From contig CM067556.1 in assembly GCA_034509755.1 (NCBI GenBank), positions 39,416,045 to 39,480,044 on the forward strand: a DNA stretch of 64,000 bases. The letters are read 5' to 3'. Under the pieces are notes generated by a model. That model was not told the origin of the DNA and searched no databases. It saw only the letters and a program-made list of their open reading frames with translations. Source of the DNA: Anisodus tanguticus. Its lineage: Eukaryota; Streptophyta; Magnoliopsida; Solanales; Solanaceae. Position numbers and translations under genes: made by a program. Shown piece by piece: positions 59,862 through 64,000 of the stretch (the first letter of the stretch is position 1; every line of letters starts with the position of its first letter).

Positions 59862-61078
59862 TTATCTCCCATTTGGGATCATTTGTCCTCAAATGATGTG
59901 TTATGGTTTTGATAGTTGATGTTGTACGCCTTAAGGACATAGTTGCGTGAATTCTAGGACTGAATGCTTGTTGAACTAAATGAATTACTAGAATGAATGA
60001 ATATTGAACTGATTGAGTATTGGGAACATGGAGATTATAGCTTAAAGTCTGAATATAGAGTTTGACATGAATATCTGAGTGCTCAACTGACATGAATATC
60101 TGAATACTGGAGACATGAATGTTATAACATGATACTGAGTGTATGGAGACCAACTCTGGTGGTAATTCTAGCTTGTAAGCCACTTGACCGACCCTTCATA
60201 GGATCTTGTATGGTCTAATATATCTAGGACTAAACTTCACTTTCTTCATGAATTGCATGATGCGTTTCATAGGCCAACTTTCAAGAAATACCCAATCATT
60301 AACATGAAACTGTAATAGCCCAGCCCGCAAGTGATATTGTCTCTTTGGGACTAGGCTCGCATGGCTTTAAATGCATCACTAGGAGGTAAGGCATGCTTAC
60401 TATATACCCAGCATCTCTCATGTGTTTTGTCGTTGTGGGTATTTCCTCCTATGTTATGGGGTATCACATATACCCCCACTTATGGAATCAACATCCTTGC
60501 TAAGGTTTTCCCTACCGTATGGGATTTACCTAGACTCAGCACTGAGGTTTTCCCTGCCTAATCATGATTTTCCTAAACTGGGTTGAACTCTATATCACAC
60601 ACCGACAAGGCTAACATATTTTGTAAACTTGCTAGTGATATTATCCGCTTTGGGCCTAGGCATGCATGGATTTAAAATGCGTCACTAGAAGGTAAGGCAT
60701 GCTTACTTATATACCCAGCATCTCTCGTGTGTTTTACCGATGTGGGACTTTCCTTAAGATGTGGGGAATCACAAAAACATTGAATATCTGCACTGTACAT
60801 GTGGATAGGACTTCTGGTGACTCTTAGCTACTTTTAGTATGCTCTTGAATCAATATAACTTTTTCCCTAGCTTGTTGGATCAAGTCTGGCCCTAGGTGTT
60901 CTATTTTGCCAACTTCATACCAACCAATAGATGATCTACAACTTCGCCCATTTAAGGCTTCAAACAATGATATATTGATATTTCCATGATATCTATAATT
61001 ATAAAACAAATTCAATGAGAGGAAAATGATCATCCTAATTACCTTTAAATTTGTGCGCCTTTGGACATCTAACCACAA
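59862..61078 (-). pseudogene. Ty3 integrase C-terminus, split by a small insertion
   Basis: Read from 61078 down. EALNGRSCRSSIGWYEVG and GPDLIQQAREKVILIQE are a well-known signature of the end of the Ty3 integrase core in plants. Reading continues with a SHQKSYPHVQ-like segment to 60774. There a 463-bp insertion (60311-60773) interrupts. Below it, sequence equivalent to the VNDWVFL, MKRIMQFMKKVKFSPRYI and VAYKLELPPEL blocks continues to about 60130 in shifting frames. Several breaks are present. The order is that of chromovirus-type Ty3 elements, but no chromodomain was identified. Confidence 0.82.
60311..60773. mobile_element. Small LTR-type (TRIM-like) insertion, 463 bp
   Basis: Two similar terminal repeats, 60311-60468 and 60622-60773, both start TGTAA and end ATCACA. 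They share 'gtgatatt.tc', 'aggtaaggcatgcttact' and 'tatacccagcatctctc'. A 153-bp interior separates them. The flanks gaaac (60306-60310) and aaaac (60774-60778) are a candidate 5-bp target duplication with one difference. The insertion splits one Ty3 coding block exactly. No primer site was seen, so TRIM is a likely but unproven label. Confidence 0.68.
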
Positions 61079-62613
61079 AATTGGCTACATTATTCTTCTT
61101 GAAATTAATCCTCTCTCAAGGTTATGATTCATTTCTACTTGTAGAACACCTAATGTTTTCCTTAGTACCTTAGAGTACCATCATCTCCCCCTTGTTCAAA
61201 AGTTGTAGTCTTATGTTTGTGAATCCTCTTTTCATCTTTTAAGTAAGGATCATTAAACTATTTCTTTTTCACCTCAGCTAATTGGTGAATAAGTTTTGTT
61301 ATGAATAACAACCCGACCATCTTCTGAGTCCAAAAGTCAGAATCCAAGTTTTGCAATGAATTTCTCTCACCGTGATTCTCTTATCTGACTAAATGAGATA
61401 AACTCCCCATAATTGATTTCTTTCTGAGATACTTCTTGAATTACTCATAGTATTGTTGTGTGCTAAGTCTTTGACCAACACCATGAAGAATAGATTGTTG
61501 TGAAATAACACTACGCTTGTGAAACATAACTAGGCATGATCTTATTGCAATTTTGTGATAGATTAATTGAATATCACTAGTCTTCACACAAGTTGATCGA
61601 CGATCATTATACTTGCTACGGGTTTCTTATACACATGAGGCATATCACTTAAAGAGACTCTCTCATTACTGAACTGGAGTTCTTCATATCTCCTACTAAC
61701 CCTTCAGGTTTTCAAATGGCCAACTGGGCTTACTAACGATGTACACATCTCACCCTTAGACCAAAGGTTAAGTTCTTATACTTGCGGATCATTCTCTCTT
61801 ATTGGGATCTAACAAACTTTCCTTATCTTCTTCAATTCTTTTTTTGCTTTTCATGACCGACGACTCATCTTTCGTCTCGCTTCTAGGCAATCTTCCATTC
61901 TAGGGAAAATTGAACTACTTACATGGACTTGAAACTAATGTATTCTTAACTGATATATTCTGTCATAATGACTTAACATTGCTCGTACTATCTGTTTTAG
62001 GGAATACCCTTTTTGGTAAGTCTTAAAGACTATTCTTTTTTTAGTTTGCACTTATACTATCTAGTTGATCTCCTTCTTCCACTTTCATTGTACTTCAAGT
62101 TTAACTTAAAATCTGTTTGGGTTGTAACACACATTCAGTGTATTAAAAATGTTACCCACTCACTAATGTTAACCTAACTAAGGAAACCAAATCGTACCTC
62201 TACTAGCTCTACTAAAATTGTTAATTCACTATATCTATTAAAAACTTACTTACTATTCTTCTACTAACCACCTGTTAGCATCATGTTTTTTGGTTTTTCT
62301 TGGAATAACTATATTGAAGCATGGGGTTATTTCTAACTTCCCTCATCATCCAACCTTATTATACGGTCGTATACTATCTTTGTTGAACTATAGACATAGA
62401 TCAAACGTAGCGCAATTACGTCTTTCTTAAATGAAAGATTAAAATACCTAACCCCACAATTTCTATACACTTCAAAATCATGTCAAACTATAGGGGTAAA
62501 CGCTTAATCACATAACCTAAAAGGGAACTGTTATATCTTCTTATCTCATAATACTATTTGATTCTTGTAGTAGCTTACTAACGTATTACTTTCTAATTCT
62601 AATATGAATAAAA
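61079..62613 (-). other. Decayed middle of the Ty3 element
   Basis: No protease, RT, RNase H or integrase core motif can be read in this 1.5 kb. Most of pol has been deleted or is beyond recognition. Confidence 0.5.
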
Positions 62614-63330
62614 TTAAATAATTCGTCTGTTCTTATTTCTCATGTCGTACAAAATATCTTCTTTTAATGTGCATGGGTTGTACGACAAAATATATATCTT
62701 TGGTAAAAAATCGAGACATTCTAAAATCATAGGTGAATTTGCCTTAGGCTCTATTCTCTTCATAATCATAATGATCAATGTATGCCCATTGCGGCTAAAG
62801 TTATAACGTGCTTCCCAGTGAGGTCTTACATTAGAACTATCATCATCATACTCGTGGAAACATCTAGGGTGCTTTGAGTCTTGACGACCTACTAAAACAT
62901 ACAAACGGTTCTGACATCCACTCATATTACTAGGCTTAGGTACATTATGCGTGGCTTGGACCTGAGAATTATGGGGGCGCTGTTGAATTTGAAAATGGTG
63001 CAACATTAACTATGGTGCCCTTGTCTCACTGATGGGCAATCCCTCAGATGGTAACCCTATTGGCACACTGAAAATACACATCCATACCTGAACGATACAC
63101 CCTATGGTGTATTTTATCACATTTGTTGCACATAGGATTCTAAAAACCTCTGTGACGTATACTGGCCTCTAACTGAGAGAATAGTGCTCTAAAACTCTAT
63201 TTCTCGTTGAACTAGCATTTTTATCATATCGAGACGTCGAGACTAGTGCATTGGCTACAAATGGAGTGGGTCCTAATGAACTCCTATTGAAAAACGGTAT
63301 GCCTCCAACCTCCCTGATCCTCCATGGCTA
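62614..63330 (-). pseudogene. Ty3 gag C-terminus with degenerate zinc knuckle
   Basis: Near 63130-63085 the minus strand reads CNKCDKIHH and similar spacing of the gag zinc knuckle, with later positions degraded. The frame 63006-62614 then has PKPSNMSGCQNRLYVLVGRQ, a motif that in many plant Ty3 elements sits between the knuckle and the protease. The rest of the frame does not show the protease active site. Frame breaks separate the parts. Confidence 0.65.
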
Positions 63331-63822
63331 ACGTTTTTATAGACTTAGCTCTTTTGCTAATTTCTCTATGTTTCTCTTGCAATTTCTCATTCTTCTTCCT
63401 TAATTACATGATTATTATTCGACTTTCACATCCATGATACAACTGCCCCTTCTCAGGTAACTTGCACTTTATTCCACTTTCAATATCATCTCAAGTTCCA
63501 TTCGTTACTATCAAACACTTCCCAATTTTTCTCCAATAGTAGTCATCCTCACTTGGACCTTGGTATTCTTACTCGTTGCTTGCGCATTCGATAGTATCGA
63601 ATTTGATAGGAAGAGAATGTTGCTTACCGCTCTAAGCTTCATGGCATGAGTTAGAAAAATTCCCGAAGGCAAAGCTCTAATTTCACAATCTAGAGTATGA
63701 AATAAGTGAGACAATCCTAAATGTCTTGGTAGTTAACCATTTATATGTATGGTCGTTACAAACATATAAAGAAACTCCAGTGCACATAGTTTCATAGACT
63801 CTCTAAGACACTTGAACCTAGA
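63331..63822 (-). other. Leader or gag start of the Ty3 element, no open gene
   Basis: Between the gag relic and the primer site. The part 63660-63822 resembles the leaders near 12840, 45420 and 53040 ('caatctagagtatgaaa', then 'aatcctaaatg', then 'catatagactctcta.gacac'). Confidence 0.5.
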
Positions 63823-63834
63823 GCTCTAATACCA
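63823..63834 (-). promoter_or_regulatory. tRNA-Met primer site, one mismatch
   Basis: The minus strand reads TGGTATTAGAGC, five bases from the LTR at 63840. Confidence 0.75.
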
Positions 63835-63839
63835 AGCTT

Positions 63840-64000
63840 TGTCATACCCCGAACATGGGCTTGGGCGTAACCCGACACTATGTGTCTAACTGCATATGTC
63901 CGAGTGAACCACATGGTTGGTTGAGTCAACACAAGACATGTACTGATGCGTAATATAATTAAAAACATGAATAATCTTGATAAAACGTTGAACATCGTAA
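63840..64000 (-). repeat. 5' LTR of the Ty3 element, cut by the window end
   Basis: Its plus-strand start TGTCATACCCCGAAC matches the 3' LTR end TGTCATGCCCCAAAA at 58162. Only 161 bp are visible. Confidence 0.65.

Larger units (their letters stand above)
58162..64000 (-). mobile_element. Minus-strand Ty3 element, extends past the window
   Basis: 3' LTR at 58162-59861, integrase end at 59862-61078 with a nested insertion, decayed middle, gag end at 62614-63330, primer site at 63823-63834, and 5' LTR from 63840 onward. At least 5.8 kb. Most of pol is missing: only about 1.5 kb separates the gag/protease boundary from the integrase C-terminus, where a full Ty3 pol would need about 3 kb. Confidence 0.75.

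Overview
The window looks like repeat-rich nuclear DNA from a flowering plant. The style of the LTR ends (TGTCACACCC...), the tRNA-Met primer sites and the LINE-type RNase H fragments suggest Solanaceae, but the species cannot be fixed from the sequence alone. I found no convincing single-copy host gene, rRNA, tRNA or CRISPR array. Almost everything is nested, mostly decayed retroelements plus one integrated plant pararetrovirus.

Layout. 1-4142: decayed copia-like and LINE-like repeats. 4143-15363: an 11.2-kb minus-strand LTR retrotransposon with a perfect 5-bp target duplication (gtgat) and a plus-strand LTR inside it. 15369-17604: the same copia/LINE repeat types again. 17605-18151 and 25846-26277: two halves of a minus-strand Ty3-type gag, split by a 7.7-kb endogenous pararetrovirus (Caulimoviridae) at 18152-25845. 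The virus is flanked by a 115-bp duplication of the gag sequence. 26278-40282: a cluster of one Ty3 family, with one minus-strand element head-to-head against a plus-strand LTR-internal-LTR-internal-LTR array. It sits at the gag start of the same split Ty3 element, whose leader, primer site and 5' LTR resume at 40283-43255. 43256-48050: a two-LTR element with only 205 bp of interior. 48051-55815: truncated LTRs and a decayed interior. 55821-58161: a plus-strand LTR fragment. 58162 to the window end: a minus-strand Ty3 element whose integrase region carries a 463-bp TRIM-like insertion.

The most notable object is the pararetrovirus. It carries a movement protein, an interrupted coat-protein region with a CCHC knuckle, an open protease-reverse transcriptase-RNase H frame, and an open 457-residue arginine/glycine-rich ORF of unknown role. 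It also has a TATA box, a long leader and a tRNA-Met primer site. Its two ends lie in the same gene, as expected if one circular genome was opened inside the coat-protein region. The long target duplication differs from the 5-bp duplication made by LTR integrases, which suggests host DNA repair rather than an integrase.

The reading frames listed are viral or transposon relics. Expression can only be guessed from LTR and viral promoter motifs.
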